The notes under the pieces were generated by a model. That model ran no database searches. It worked only from the letters and a program-made list of their open reading frames with translations, and was not told the DNA's origin. A program made the translations under genes and the position numbers. From assembly GCA_963748205.1 (NCBI GenBank), contig CAVVIB010000019.1:62001-126000 (forward strand): a stretch of DNA of 64,000 nt, read 5' to 3'. The stretch is from JAIBJN01 sp963748205. Its GTDB lineage: Bacteria > Actinomycetota > Thermoleophilia > Gaiellales > Gaiellaceae. Positions 23,809 through 32,250 of this stretch are shown here, in pieces (positions within the stretch are counted from its first letter, which is position 1; every line of letters starts with the position of its first letter).

Positions 23809-24870
23809 TTGTCGCATGATTTGAACGCGCTCGGGTGGAGCCCGGGCCGTGAACGAGAGTTCGAGCTGTACGCCGCCGACGCGCTCGCGCCGGCGCGCGT
23901 CGCCGCGCAGCACCGCGGCGCCTACGTCGTCTACGCCGCCGCCGGCGAGCGGCCCGCCGAGGTCGCGGGCCGGCTTCGCCATGACGCCGCGAGCGCCGCC
24001 GACCTCCCCGCCGTCGGCGACTGGGTTGCGGTCTCCGACGGTCCGAACGCCGATGCCGCGACCATCCACGCCGTCCTCGAGCGCGACACGGTCTTCCTGC
24101 GCAAGGCCGCCGGCGACGAGAGCGTCGAGCAGGTCGTGGCGGCCAACGTCGACGTGGTGTTCCTCGTGAGCGCGTTCGGCGACGACCTCAACGTCCGCCG
24201 CATCGAGCGGTATCTCGCCGCCGGCTGGGAGAGCGGCGCGCAGCCCGTGATCGTGCTCAACAAGAGCGACCTCGCCGAGGACCTCGATGCCGCGGTTGCC
24301 GAGGTCGGCGCGGTCGCCTACGGCGTGCCGGTCCACGTCGTCAGCTGCCTCGAAGGGGCCGGCGTCGAGGAGCTCGAGCCCTACTTCTCCGGAAACCGGA
24401 CGGCGGCGCTCCTCGGATCCTCCGGGGTCGGCAAGTCGACTCTCCTCAACCGATTGCTGGGCTGGGACCGCCAGGACACGCAGGGCCTGCGCGACGACGG
24501 ACGAGGGCGTCACACGACCACGCACCGTGAGCTCGTCCCGCTCGGCAACGGCGGGCTCGTTCTGGATACCCCCGGAATGCGCGAGTTCGCCCTCTGGGAC
24601 GCGGGAGGCGGTGTCGAGGAGACGTTCTCCGATGTGGCCGAGCTGGCGGCGACGTGCCGGTTCGCCGACTGCGCGCACGTGAGCGAGCCGGGCTGCGCCG
24701 TCCTCGCGGCGCTCGCAGACGGCTCGTTGCCCGAGGAGCGCTTCGAGAGCTATCGCAAGCTCCTCGGCGAGCTGAAGCACCTCGAGCTGAAGACGGACGC
24801 CCGGGCCATGGCGGAGCAGCGCAAGGCCCGACGGCGCTTTGCGCGATCGATGAGGAAGACGAGCTACTGA
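23809..24870 (+). CDS. rsgA: Ribosome small-subunit-dependent GTPase A
   Basis: Circularly permuted GTPase that checks late 30S maturation. 353 residues. An N-terminal OB fold (~30-90) is followed by G4 (NKSDLAED), G1 P-loop (LGSSGVGKSTLLNRLLG), G3 (DTPGMREFALWD) and the zinc knuckle CRFADCAHVSEPGC, with a basic C-terminal tail RKARRRFARSMRKTSY. The TTG start is chosen because AAAAAGGAG (23793-23801) lies 7 bases before it and MSHDLNALGW is a plausible family start. Downstream of the leader ORF; a transporter follows after 6 bases. Confidence 0.94.
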   Translation: MSHDLNALGWSPGREREFELYAADALAPARVAAQHRGAYVVYAAAGERPAEVAGRLRHDAASAADLPAVGDWVAVSDGPNADAATIHAVLERDTVFLRKAAGDESVEQVVAANVDVVFLVSAFGDDLNVRRIERYLAAGWESGAQPVIVLNKSDLAEDLDAAVAEVGAVAYGVPVHVVSCLEGAGVEELEPYFSGNRTAALLGSSGVGKSTLLNRLLGWDRQDTQGLRDDGRGRHTTTHRELVPLGNGGLVLDTPGMREFALWDAGGGVEETFSDVAELAATCRFADCAHVSEPGCAVLAALADGSLPEERFESYRKLLGELKHLELKTDARAMAEQRKARRRFARSMRKTSY

Positions 24871-24876
24871 GCATCG

Positions 24877-26181
24877 ATGGAGATCCGGCCGACTCCCGAG
24901 CGCGAGAATCGCGCGAGCAAGAGCCGCATCGGCATCCTGCGCCCGCTCGGGATCAGGGACTTCGCCCTGCTCTGGGCCGGCGCGACCGTCTCGCTCGCCG
25001 GCGACGGTGTCTACATCGTCGCGATCGCGTGGCAGGTCTACGAGCTCTCGAATTCGCCGACGGCGCTTTCGCTGGTCGGACTGGCGTGGACGCTACCGAT
25101 CGGCATCTTCGTGTTGATCGGGGGCGTCATCTCGGACCGCTTCGAGCGGCGCCGGATCATGATCGCCGCGGACATCGTGCGGGCGGTCGCGGTTGGGACG
25201 ATCGGGGTCCTCGTGCTCACCGAGGTGGTCGAGCTGTGGCACCTGATCGTCCTCGCGGCCGTCTTCGGCACGGGTGAGGCGTTCTTCGGCCCGGCGTTCA
25301 TGTCGATCGTCCCGGAGATCGTTCCGCGGCATCTCCTGCTCCAGGCCAACTCGCTCGACCAGTTCATCCGCCCCTTCGCCTTCCTGCTCGTTGGCCCTGC
25401 GCTGGGCGGCTGGATGGTCGCGACCATCGGCGCCGGTCAGGCGTTCATGCTCGACGCCGGCACGTTCCTGGTCTCGGCCCTGGCGATCTTCTTCATCCGC
25501 CACCGGCCGGCGCCGCGCGAGGCAGGTGAGCAGCGGACTTCGATGCTGCGCGACCTTCGCGAAGGCTTCGTCTTCGTCCGGGCGCACGCGTGGCTCTGGG
25601 CGACGCTGCTCGCGGCCGCGGTGTTCCTCCTCGCCTACTGGGGCCCAGTGGACGTTCTGGTGCCGTATCTCGTGCGGAACGAGCTCGGCGGGGACGCCGG
25701 CGATTTCGGGCTCGTCCTCGCGTGTGGCGGCGTCGGCGCCCTCCTCGCTGCGTTCTTCCTCGGGCAGCGCGGCTTCCCGCGGCGGCACATCACGTTCATG
25801 TACTGCGCATGGGGCTTCGGCTCGCTTGCACTCGTGGGCTTCGGCCTCGCGACCGAGGTGTGGCAGATGCAGGCGATCAGCCTCGTCGAGGGCGCGCTCT
25901 TCACCTCGGGCATGGTGATCTGGGGGACGCTGGTGCAGACGCTGGTTCCCGGCGAGCTGCTCGGGCGCGTGACGAGCCTCGACTGGTTCGTCTCGACGAG
26001 CCTCGTGCCCATCTCGTTCGCGCTCACAGGGCCGGTGTCGGCCGGCCTCGGCGCGCAGACGACGCTCGTCGTCGCCGGCTTCGCAGCAGCCGCCGTCACC
26101 TTTGCCTTCCTGTTCGTGCCGGGCGTGCGCAACACCGAGCGCGACGGCAGCCTCGAGGAGGCCCGCGCCAGCGTCGGCTAG
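24877..26181 (+). CDS. MFS exporter (MefA/EntS-like MFS_3 family)
   Basis: 434 residues, 12 membrane helices. The opening LGIRDFALLWAGATVSLAGD is the hallmark start of the MefA/EntS-type major-facilitator subfamily; ISDRFERRRIMIAADIVRA is the loop 2-3 motif. Members export macrolides, siderophores or other small molecules. ATG lies 6 bases after the rsgA stop, so it is under the same leader. Drug export is an inference from family and context; the substrate is unknown. Confidence 0.88.
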   Translation: MEIRPTPERENRASKSRIGILRPLGIRDFALLWAGATVSLAGDGVYIVAIAWQVYELSNSPTALSLVGLAWTLPIGIFVLIGGVISDRFERRRIMIAADIVRAVAVGTIGVLVLTEVVELWHLIVLAAVFGTGEAFFGPAFMSIVPEIVPRHLLLQANSLDQFIRPFAFLLVGPALGGWMVATIGAGQAFMLDAGTFLVSALAIFFIRHRPAPREAGEQRTSMLRDLREGFVFVRAHAWLWATLLAAAVFLLAYWGPVDVLVPYLVRNELGGDAGDFGLVLACGGVGALLAAFFLGQRGFPRRHITFMYCAWGFGSLALVGFGLATEVWQMQAISLVEGALFTSGMVIWGTLVQTLVPGELLGRVTSLDWFVSTSLVPISFALTGPVSAGLGAQTTLVVAGFAAAAVTFAFLFVPGVRNTERDGSLEEARASVG

Positions 26182-26296
26182 GCGGCGCGCGCCGCGGCGC
26201 GACCCCGAGCACGAGGAGCGCCGAGACGACCCCGAGCGCCCCGCAGGAGAGCCAGAACGCGGTCGCGTTGGCCGCGTAGCGACATAAGCTACTCAA
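26182..26296 (-). pseudogene. Possible remnant of a second transporter C-terminus
   Basis: On the minus strand this 115-bp stretch reads RYAANATAFWLSCGALGVV then SALLVLGVAPRRAPP, which looks like the last helix and tail of an MFS protein. No upstream part exists; a promoter for the opposite gene begins there, and no stop codon ends it properly. Either a decayed fragment or a chance GC-rich reading. Confidence 0.25.
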
Positions 26297-26321
26297 ATGT
26301 GTGGGATTAGGAACACGGTGG

Positions 26322-26327
26322 TATAGT
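26322..26327 (+). promoter_or_regulatory. -10 box TATAGT, leaderless promoter of the flavoprotein-fumarase operon
   Basis: TATAGT followed by 9 bases and GTG at 26337. It lies in an AT-rich patch (26285-26325) unlike its surroundings. Confidence 0.65.
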
Positions 26328-26336
26328 CAGACCGTC

Positions 26337-27531
26337 GTGGCCGAAGCCATCACTGTCGACGTGCTCGTGGTCGGAAGCGGGGCCTCCGGCCTCGCGGCGA
26401 CCGTCTCCGCCGAGCAGGCAGGAGCGCGCGTCGCGCTCGCCACGAAGGGCTCGGTGCAGTCCTCGAACTCCGCCAAGGCGCAGGGCGGCATCCAGGCGGC
26501 CGTCGGCGAGGACGACTCGCCGGACATCCATGCGGAGGACGTCTGGAAGAGCTCGCACGAGACCGCCGACATGAAGCTCGTCGCGCGTCCTCACCTCGGA
26601 GGCGCCAGGGACGATCCACTGGCTCGAGGAGGCGGGCGTCGAGTTCACGCGCACGAACGGCGGCTACCGCCTCGCGCGCTGCGGCGGCGCGACCCGCAAG
26701 CGGCTGCTCCAGGTGGGCGACCAGACCGGGCTCGCGATCACGAGCGCCCTGCGCGAGGCCGTCGAGTCCTCGAGCGCGCTCGTCCTCCCCAAGTCGCCGC
26801 TCACCGAGCTCGAGCGCACCGGCTCCGGCTGGCGCGCGCGCTGCGGCGACCACGTGGTCGAGGCCGGCGCGGTCGTCCTCTCCGCGGGCGGCCGCTGCTT
26901 CAAGGAAGCCGAGGAGCGCGGCGAGCTGACGACGAACCATCCCGGCGCCACGGGCGAGACGACGCAGATCGCGCTCGGCCTCGGCGCCGAGGCGCGCGAC
27001 CTCGACGCGCTCCAGTACCACCCGAACGGCGGCCTGTGGCCGGACAACCTCAAGGGCTACTCCATCCCCGAGACCACGCGCGCCTACGGTGCGGTGCTCG
27101 TCAACGCCGACCGCGAGGAGTTCACCGACTCGCTGGGGCCGCGCGACGTGGTCTCCCAGGCGATCGTGGAAGAGGTCGAGAAGGGGAAGGGCGTGAAGAC
27201 TCCCGACGGCAGGCCTGCCGTCTGGCTCGACACGACGCGGATCCCCGAGGCGGACGCGGAGGTCTCCCTTCCGTACATGCTCCGCCGCTATCGCGCCGCC
27301 GGGGTCGACCCGCTGAAGGAGCCGATCCTCACCTATCCAATCCTCCACTACCAGAACGGAGGCCTCGTGATCGACGAGCACGCCGAAACGACGGTCGAGG
27401 GCCTGTTCGCCTGCGGCGAGATCGCTGGCGGCACACACGGCCGCAACCGGATGATGGGCAACTCGCTGCTCGAGTGCTGCGTCTTCGGCCGCCGGGCCGG
27501 GGCCGCGGCCGCCGCGAAGGCGGCTGCGTGA
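26337..27531 (+). CDS. Fumarate reductase/succinate dehydrogenase-type flavoprotein, short form (apparent frameshift)
   Basis: About 398 residues. DVLVVGSGASGLAATVSAEQ binds FAD; SNSAKAQGGIQAAVG, LQYHPNGGLWPDNLKG and EIAGGTHGRNRMMGNSLLE match FrdA/SdhA/NadB, including the active-site His and Arg. The usual C-terminal helical domain (~130-180 residues) is missing, and no iron-sulfur or membrane subunit follows. The frame shifts by one base near 26583-26587, joining MKLVA to VLTSEAPGTIHWLEEAGVEF. The two fumarase subunits follow with overlapping codons, so it probably handles fumarate/succinate. L-aspartate oxidase is less likely, because nadA/nadC are absent. Confidence 0.8.
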
Positions 27532-28424
27532 TGGCCGTCGCCACGGATCTCCAGAAGGTCGTCGAGGACGCCGCGGCGTACCTCTACGTCTGGGCGCTGA
27601 AGGACATCCCGCAGGACCTCCGCGACGCGCTCGCCGAGGCCGCCGACACCGAGACGTCGGTGCCGGGGCAGCGCGTGCTCCAGACGATCCTCCGCAACGT
27701 CCAGGTGGCCGAGGACGAGAAGAACCTCGTCTGCCAGGACACCGGGATCGCCGTCTACTACTGCCGCGTCGGAGAGCATTTCCCGCTCCACCCGGCCCGC
27801 ATCTACGAGGCGCTCTACCACGGCACCGAGCGCGCGACGATCGAGCATCCGCTGCGCTCGAACACGGTGCACACGCTCACGCGGGAGAACACCGGCCAGA
27901 ACGTCGGCTACCGCGTGCCCATCGTCCACTGGGACTTCGTCCAGGGCTGGGACGGCCTCGACGTGAAGTGCGTCCCCAAGGGCTCGGGCTCCGAGAACAT
28001 GAGCTTCCTGAAGATGTGCGTCCCCGCCGACGGGGTCGCCGGCATCAAGCGCTTCGTGCTCGACTCGATCGTGGGCTCGGGCGGAAAGCCCTGCCCGCCC
28101 GGGATCGTCGGCGTCGGGATCGGCGGCTCGGCCGACTACGCGATGCACCTCGCCAAGGAGGCGATCGCGCGCCCGGTCGGCACGCGCAACCCCGACCCGC
28201 TCGTCGCCCAGCTCGAGGACGAGCTCAAGGATCTCCTCAACGAGACCGGGATCGGCCCGATGGGGCTCGGCGGCGACGTCACCGTCCTCCAGTGCCACAT
28301 CGAGCACGCCGACACGCACATGACCCTGAACCCGGTCGCCGTCAACTACCAGTGCTGGGCAGCGCGCCGTGCCTCCGCCCACGTGAGCGCCGACGGCGTC
28401 GTCGACTACGACAGGGAAGCTTGA
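27531..28424 (+). CDS. fumA: Class I fumarate hydratase, alpha subunit
   Basis: Iron-sulfur hydro-lyase for fumarate/malate, N-terminal part of the two-subunit form. 297 residues. The three cluster cysteines are in NLVCQDTGIAVYY, FLKMCVPADGVAG (within the GSGSENMSFLKMC block) and DVTVLQCHIEHADTHM. GSGGKPCPPGIVGVGIGGSAD is the signature glycine-rich loop, quoted as CPPGIVGVGIGGSAD. ATG overlaps the flavoprotein stop and the stop overlaps the beta-subunit ATG, so subunits are made together. Confidence 0.93.
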   Translation: MAVATDLQKVVEDAAAYLYVWALKDIPQDLRDALAEAADTETSVPGQRVLQTILRNVQVAEDEKNLVCQDTGIAVYYCRVGEHFPLHPARIYEALYHGTERATIEHPLRSNTVHTLTRENTGQNVGYRVPIVHWDFVQGWDGLDVKCVPKGSGSENMSFLKMCVPADGVAGIKRFVLDSIVGSGGKPCPPGIVGVGIGGSADYAMHLAKEAIARPVGTRNPDPLVAQLEDELKDLLNETGIGPMGLGGDVTVLQCHIEHADTHMTLNPVAVNYQCWAARRASAHVSADGVVDYDREA

Positions 28425-29008
28425 TGGCCGAGCATCGAGTCACGTTTCCAGCGTCCGAGGAGGCCATCCGCGAGCTACGTGCCGGCGACGAGGTGCTCGT
28501 CGACGGGCACATCATCGGCATCCGCGACCGCACACAGGTGCGCATCTTCGACCAGGGAGTCGAGCCGCCCATGGACCTCACGGGCGCCTTCCTCCTCCAC
28601 ACCGCCCCAGGCGTGCGCAAGGTGGCCGAGGGCAAGTACGAGAAGGTCTGCATCGGCACCACGACAAGCGCGCGCATGGTGCGCTTCACGGAGCCGCTCG
28701 GCGAGCAGTACGGCGTCCGGGCCATCTGCGGCAAGGGCGGGCTCCCCGACGAGGCGATCGAGCCGATGAAGCGGCTCGGGATGGTCTACTTCGCCATCGT
28801 CGGCGGGGCTGCGGCGCTCGAGACCACCCAGATCGAGGAGATCGAGGAGGTCTACTGGGAGGAGCTCATGCCCGAGTGCCTCTGGAAGTTCCGGGTCAAG
28901 GACTTCGGCCCGCTGACCGTGGCGATCGACTCCCACGGCACCTCGCTCTACCACGACGTGCAGGAACAGGCGAAGAAGCGATTGGAGGATCTGTATGCCC
29001 GGCTCTAG
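28424..29008 (+). CDS. fumB: Class I fumarate hydratase, beta subunit
   Basis: C-terminal half of class I fumarase, 194 residues. GDEVLVDGHIIGIRDRTQVR, GPT-like HTAPGVRKVAEGKYEKVCIG, TTTSARMVRFTEPLGEQYGV, GKGGLPDEAIEPMKRLGMVY and FRVKDFGPLTVAIDSHG are the conserved blocks. Related L(+)-tartrate dehydratase and fumarase betas are similar, but pairing with the alpha subunit and flavoprotein favours fumarase. Overlaps alpha by one base and the next gene by 14. Confidence 0.92.
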   Translation: MAEHRVTFPASEEAIRELRAGDEVLVDGHIIGIRDRTQVRIFDQGVEPPMDLTGAFLLHTAPGVRKVAEGKYEKVCIGTTTSARMVRFTEPLGEQYGVRAICGKGGLPDEAIEPMKRLGMVYFAIVGGAAALETTQIEEIEEVYWEELMPECLWKFRVKDFGPLTVAIDSHGTSLYHDVQEQAKKRLEDLYARL

Positions 29009-29804
29009 CCACGGCCCCGACGGGTTCCTCGACGTGCCGGCGCGCTCGCCGAAGCCGCGCACCAAGGGGCTCACCCACGTGATCGACAAGGGGATGAACC
29101 TCCGCGACATCGAGGGCCTCTTCGACACGGCCGGTGCCTACGTCGACATCGTCAAGCTCGGCTGGGGCACGTCCTACGTCACGAACAACCTCGAGAAGAA
29201 GATCGCCCTCTTCCGCTCGTTCGAGACGCCCGTCGTCTGCGGCGGAACGCTCTTCGAGGCCGTCATCGCAAAGGACAAGCTCGACGAGTACAAGAGCTGG
29301 CTGTCCGAGAACCGCCTCTCGCACGTCGAGGTCTCGGACGGGACGATCGACATCCCGCGCGAGCGCAAGCTCGAGCTGATCGCCGATCTCGCCCGCGACT
29401 TCGTCGTCATGTCCGAGGTCGGCTCGAAGGACGAGGAGGTCGTCTACGCGCCGTACCAGTGGGTCGAGTGGATCCGCGAGGAGCTCGACGCCGGCGCGTG
29501 GAAGGTGATCACCGAAGGTCGCGAGGGCGGCACCGCCGGCATCTACCGGCCGACCGGCGAGATGCGCACCGGCCTCATCGACGAGATCGTCCACGAGATC
29601 GATCCTGCCGACGTCATCTTCGAGGCGCCCATGAAGAAGTCCCAGGCGTGGTTCGTGCGGAAGTTCGGCCCCGAGGTCAACCTCGGGAACATCCCGCCCG
29701 ACGAGGTCATCCCGCTCGAGACGCTTCGCCTCGGGCTCCGCGCCGACACGCTGAGGGAGGTGCTCCTCCGTGACCGCGAGCCCGCTGGCGCTCTCCCGGA
29801 CTGA
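28995..29804 (+). CDS. comA: Phosphosulfolactate synthase (ComA family)
   Basis: TIM-barrel enzyme that adds sulfite to phosphoenolpyruvate, giving (2R)-phospho-3-sulfolactate. 269 residues. THVIDKGMNLRDIEGLFDTA, VDIVKLGWGTSYV, VEVSDGTIDIPRERKLELI, ITEGREGGTAGIYRPTGEMR, IFEAPMKKSQAWFVRKFGP and NLGNIPPDEVIPLETLRLGL match ComA throughout. It lies between fumarase and the APS reductase gene, which makes sulfite, and overlaps that gene by 35 bases. ATG follows a GGAGGA ribosome site. In archaea the enzyme serves coenzyme M; in Bacillus it serves spore sulfolactate. The fate here is open. Confidence 0.9.
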   Translation: MPGSSHGPDGFLDVPARSPKPRTKGLTHVIDKGMNLRDIEGLFDTAGAYVDIVKLGWGTSYVTNNLEKKIALFRSFETPVVCGGTLFEAVIAKDKLDEYKSWLSENRLSHVEVSDGTIDIPRERKLELIADLARDFVVMSEVGSKDEEVVYAPYQWVEWIREELDAGAWKVITEGREGGTAGIYRPTGEMRTGLIDEIVHEIDPADVIFEAPMKKSQAWFVRKFGPEVNLGNIPPDEVIPLETLRLGLRADTLREVLLRDREPAGALPD

Positions 29805-30480
29805 CGCGCAGATCGAGGCGATGTCGGCCGAGGAGGTCCTCTCCTGGGCCTACGAGGAGTTCGGCGAGAGCCTCTGCATCTCGTGCTCCTGGCAGAAGCA
29901 GTCCTCCGTGCTCGTGCACATGATCTCGGAGCTCGGGCTCGACGTCGACATCGTCGAGCTCGACACGCACCTCTTCTTCAAGGAGACCTACGAGACGCGG
30001 GAGCGGCTGGTCGAGCGCTACGGGCTGACGCTGATCGTCCCGGAAGTGATGACGATCGCGGAGCAGCACAAGGTCGAGGGCCCGAACCTCTGGGAGTCGA
30101 AGCCCGACCACTGCTGCCACATCCGCAAGGTCGAGCCGCTCATTCGGGCGCTGGAGCCCTACCATGCGTGGGTGTCCGGCATCCGCCGGGAGCAGTCGCC
30201 GTCACGCGCGAACGCGAAGAAGCTCGAGCGTTCGGACCGCTACGGCGTGTGGAAGGTCCAGCCCCTCGCGGACTGGACAGAGAAGGACGTCTGGCGCTAC
30301 ATCATGACCAACGAGATCCCCTACAACCCGCTGCACGACGCCGGCTACCGCTCGATCGGCTGCATGCCCTGCACCCGGCCGACGAGGCCGGACGAGGAGG
30401 AGCGCGCAGGCCGCTGGGCCGGCTCCGACAAGCTGGAGTGCGGGATCCACGTGGAAGAAACCTCAGAAGGAGACCGATGA
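29770..30480 (+). CDS. cysH: Adenylyl-sulfate (APS) reductase, CysH family with 4Fe-4S cysteines
   Basis: Reduces APS to sulfite with thioredoxin. 236 residues. SWQKQSSVLVHMISE is the PP-loop equivalent, and LDTHLFFKETYETRERL follows. HCCHIRKVEPL and GCMPCTRPT supply the CC...CxxC cluster ligands that distinguish APS reductases from PAPS reductases. The catalytic cysteine is in KLECGIHVEE. GTG at 29770 is preceded by GGGAGG. The stop overlaps the ATG of cysC. Confidence 0.93.
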   Translation: MTASPLALSRTDAQIEAMSAEEVLSWAYEEFGESLCISCSWQKQSSVLVHMISELGLDVDIVELDTHLFFKETYETRERLVERYGLTLIVPEVMTIAEQHKVEGPNLWESKPDHCCHIRKVEPLIRALEPYHAWVSGIRREQSPSRANAKKLERSDRYGVWKVQPLADWTEKDVWRYIMTNEIPYNPLHDAGYRSIGCMPCTRPTRPDEEERAGRWAGSDKLECGIHVEETSEGDR

Positions 30481-31076
30481 CCGACAACATCTTCGCCCAC
30501 GAGCACCCCGAGTCCGAGCGCGCCCGCGGAGGCGGGTTCACGCTCTGGTTCACGGGGCTCTCGGGCTCCGGCAAGACCACCATCGCGCACCTCGTCGGCC
30601 CTGCGCTCGACGAGCGCGGCCACGTCGTCGAGTACCTCGACGGCGACACGATCCGCACGCACCTCTCGAAGGGCCTGGGCTTCTCGAAGGAAGACCGCGA
30701 CACGAACATCGAGCGCATCGGCTGGGTCGCCTCGCGCATCACGCGCCACGGCGGCACCGCCATCACCGCCGCCATCTCGCCCTACGTCGAGACGCGCCAG
30801 AAGGCGCGCGACCTGGTGGAGGAGTTCGGCCCGTTCGTCGAGGTCTACGTGAACGCGTCGGTCGAGGAGTGCGCGCGTCGCGACACCAACGGTCTCTACG
30901 CCAAGGCTTACGCCGGCGAGATCAAGGGCTTCACAGGTGTCGACGACCCGTACGAGGCGCCGGAGAACCCGGAGATCGTGGTCGACACCGAGGCGCAGTC
31001 CCCCGAGGAGAGCGCCCGGATCGTCGTCCAGAAGCTCGAGGAGCTCGGCCTGATCGGCTCCGAGGTGCGCGCGTGA
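30477..31076 (+). CDS. cysC: Adenylylsulfate kinase
   Basis: Phosphorylates APS to PAPS. 199 residues. P-loop LSGSGKTT, then EYLDGDTIRTHLSKGLGFSK, RDTNIERIGWVASRITRHG and the lid KAYAGEIKGFTGVDDPYEAP, all diagnostic. ATG lies behind an AAGGAG ribosome site. Because the reductase here uses APS, PAPS is probably made for sulfotransferases; one is encoded at 45318. Overlaps sat by 4 bases. Confidence 0.94.
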   Translation: MTDNIFAHEHPESERARGGGFTLWFTGLSGSGKTTIAHLVGPALDERGHVVEYLDGDTIRTHLSKGLGFSKEDRDTNIERIGWVASRITRHGGTAITAAISPYVETRQKARDLVEEFGPFVEVYVNASVEECARRDTNGLYAKAYAGEIKGFTGVDDPYEAPENPEIVVDTEAQSPEESARIVVQKLEELGLIGSEVRA

Positions 31077-32212
31077 GCACCGTCGCCACCGACCAGCTGA
31101 TCAGCCCGCACGGCGGCGAGCTCGTCACACGCTCCGGCGCTCGGCCCGACGATCTCGACTCGCTCGAGGTCGTCACGCTGACCGCCCGCGAGCTGGCCGA
31201 CCTGGACATGCTCGCCTCCGGTGCCCTCTCGCCGCTGACCGGCTTCATGGGCAAGGAGGACTACGACGGCGTCGTCGAGTCCATGCATCTCGCGAGCGGG
31301 CTTCCCTGGGCGCTGCCCGTCTGCCTGTCGGTGGCCGAGGCCCCGCAGGGCGACCGCGTCGCGCTGGCCGACGAGAGCGGCCGCAAGCTCGCCGTGCTCG
31401 ACGTGGCCGAGGTCTACTCCTACGACAAGGAGCGCGAGGCCGAGCAGTGCTTCCGCACGACGGACGGCGAGCACCCCGGCGTCGCGCAGATGTACGCGCA
31501 GGACGACTCCTACCTCGCCGGGCCGGTCACCGTCTTCGAGCGGCCCGAGCCGGACTTCCCCGAGCTCCACAAGGACCCCGCCGACACGCGCGCGCTCTTC
31601 GCCGAGCGCGGCTGGAAGCGCGTCGTGGGCTTCCAGACGCGGAACCCGATCCACCGGGCGCACGAGTACCTGACGAAGTGCGCGCTCGAGACCGTCGACG
31701 GGCTCCTCATCCATCCGCTCGTCGGCAAGACCAAGTCGGACGACGTGCCGGCCGAGGTGCGCGTCGAGGCCTACAGCGTCCTCACCCAGAACTACTACCC
31801 GGCCGACCGTGTCGTCGTCTCCGCCTTCCCCGCGGCCATGCGCTACGCGGGGCCGCGCGAGGCGATCTGGCACGCGATCTGCCGCAAGAACTACGGCTGC
31901 TCGCACTTCATCGTCGGCCGCGACCACGCCGGCGTCGGGAGCTACTACGGCACCTACGACGCGCAGCTCATCTTCGACGACTTCGAGCCGCACGAGCTCG
32001 ACATCGAGCCGATGTTCTTCGAGCACTCGTTCTGGTGCAAGGTCTGCGGCCAGATGGCGACGCCGAAGACCTGCCCGCACGGGGGCGACGACCACGTGTT
32101 CCTCTCGGGGACGAAGGTGCGCGAGCTCCTCTCGCAGGGCGAGCTGCCGCCGGAGGAGTTCACGCGGCCGGAGGTCGCCGAGATCCTGATCGAGGCCTAC
32201 CGGGGCTCGTAG
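31073..32212 (+). CDS. sat: Sulfate adenylyltransferase (ATP sulfurylase, homodimeric Sat type)
   Basis: Makes APS from sulfate and ATP. 379 residues. FQTRNPIHRAHEYLTKCALE holds the QTRNPxHxxHE motif, IVGRDHAGVGSYYGTYDAQ the GRDHAG motif, and FLSGTKVRELLSQGELPP the C-terminal loop. CKVCGQMATPKTCPH has extra cysteines (CxxC...C) seen in some bacterial Sat proteins and likely bind zinc. Last gene of the operon that begins at the flavoprotein or at comA. Confidence 0.95.
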   Translation: MSTVATDQLISPHGGELVTRSGARPDDLDSLEVVTLTARELADLDMLASGALSPLTGFMGKEDYDGVVESMHLASGLPWALPVCLSVAEAPQGDRVALADESGRKLAVLDVAEVYSYDKEREAEQCFRTTDGEHPGVAQMYAQDDSYLAGPVTVFERPEPDFPELHKDPADTRALFAERGWKRVVGFQTRNPIHRAHEYLTKCALETVDGLLIHPLVGKTKSDDVPAEVRVEAYSVLTQNYYPADRVVVSAFPAAMRYAGPREAIWHAICRKNYGCSHFIVGRDHAGVGSYYGTYDAQLIFDDFEPHELDIEPMFFEHSFWCKVCGQMATPKTCPHGGDDHVFLSGTKVRELLSQGELPPEEFTRPEVAEILIEAYRGS

Positions 32213-32238
32213 AGCGACAGGGCGGCTCAGCCCGTCCA

Positions 32239-32244
32239 TACAAT
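32239..32244 (+). promoter_or_regulatory. -10 box TACAAT, leaderless promoter
   Basis: TACAAT is 6 bases before GTG 32251. Close to the consensus -10 hexamer. Confidence 0.65.
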
Positions 32245-32250
32245 CGCGGC

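Noticed and set aside
23790..23819. ATGAAAAAGGAG... nine-codon ORF (MKKESQVVA) overlapping the rsgA start
   Set aside because: Its AAAAAGGAG is better explained as the rsgA ribosome site, and the ORF has no ribosome site of its own.
26337..27531. L-aspartate oxidase (nadB)
   Set aside because: Core motifs fit, but the protein is short of the C-terminal domain, nadA and nadC are absent, and the coupled genes are fumarase subunits.
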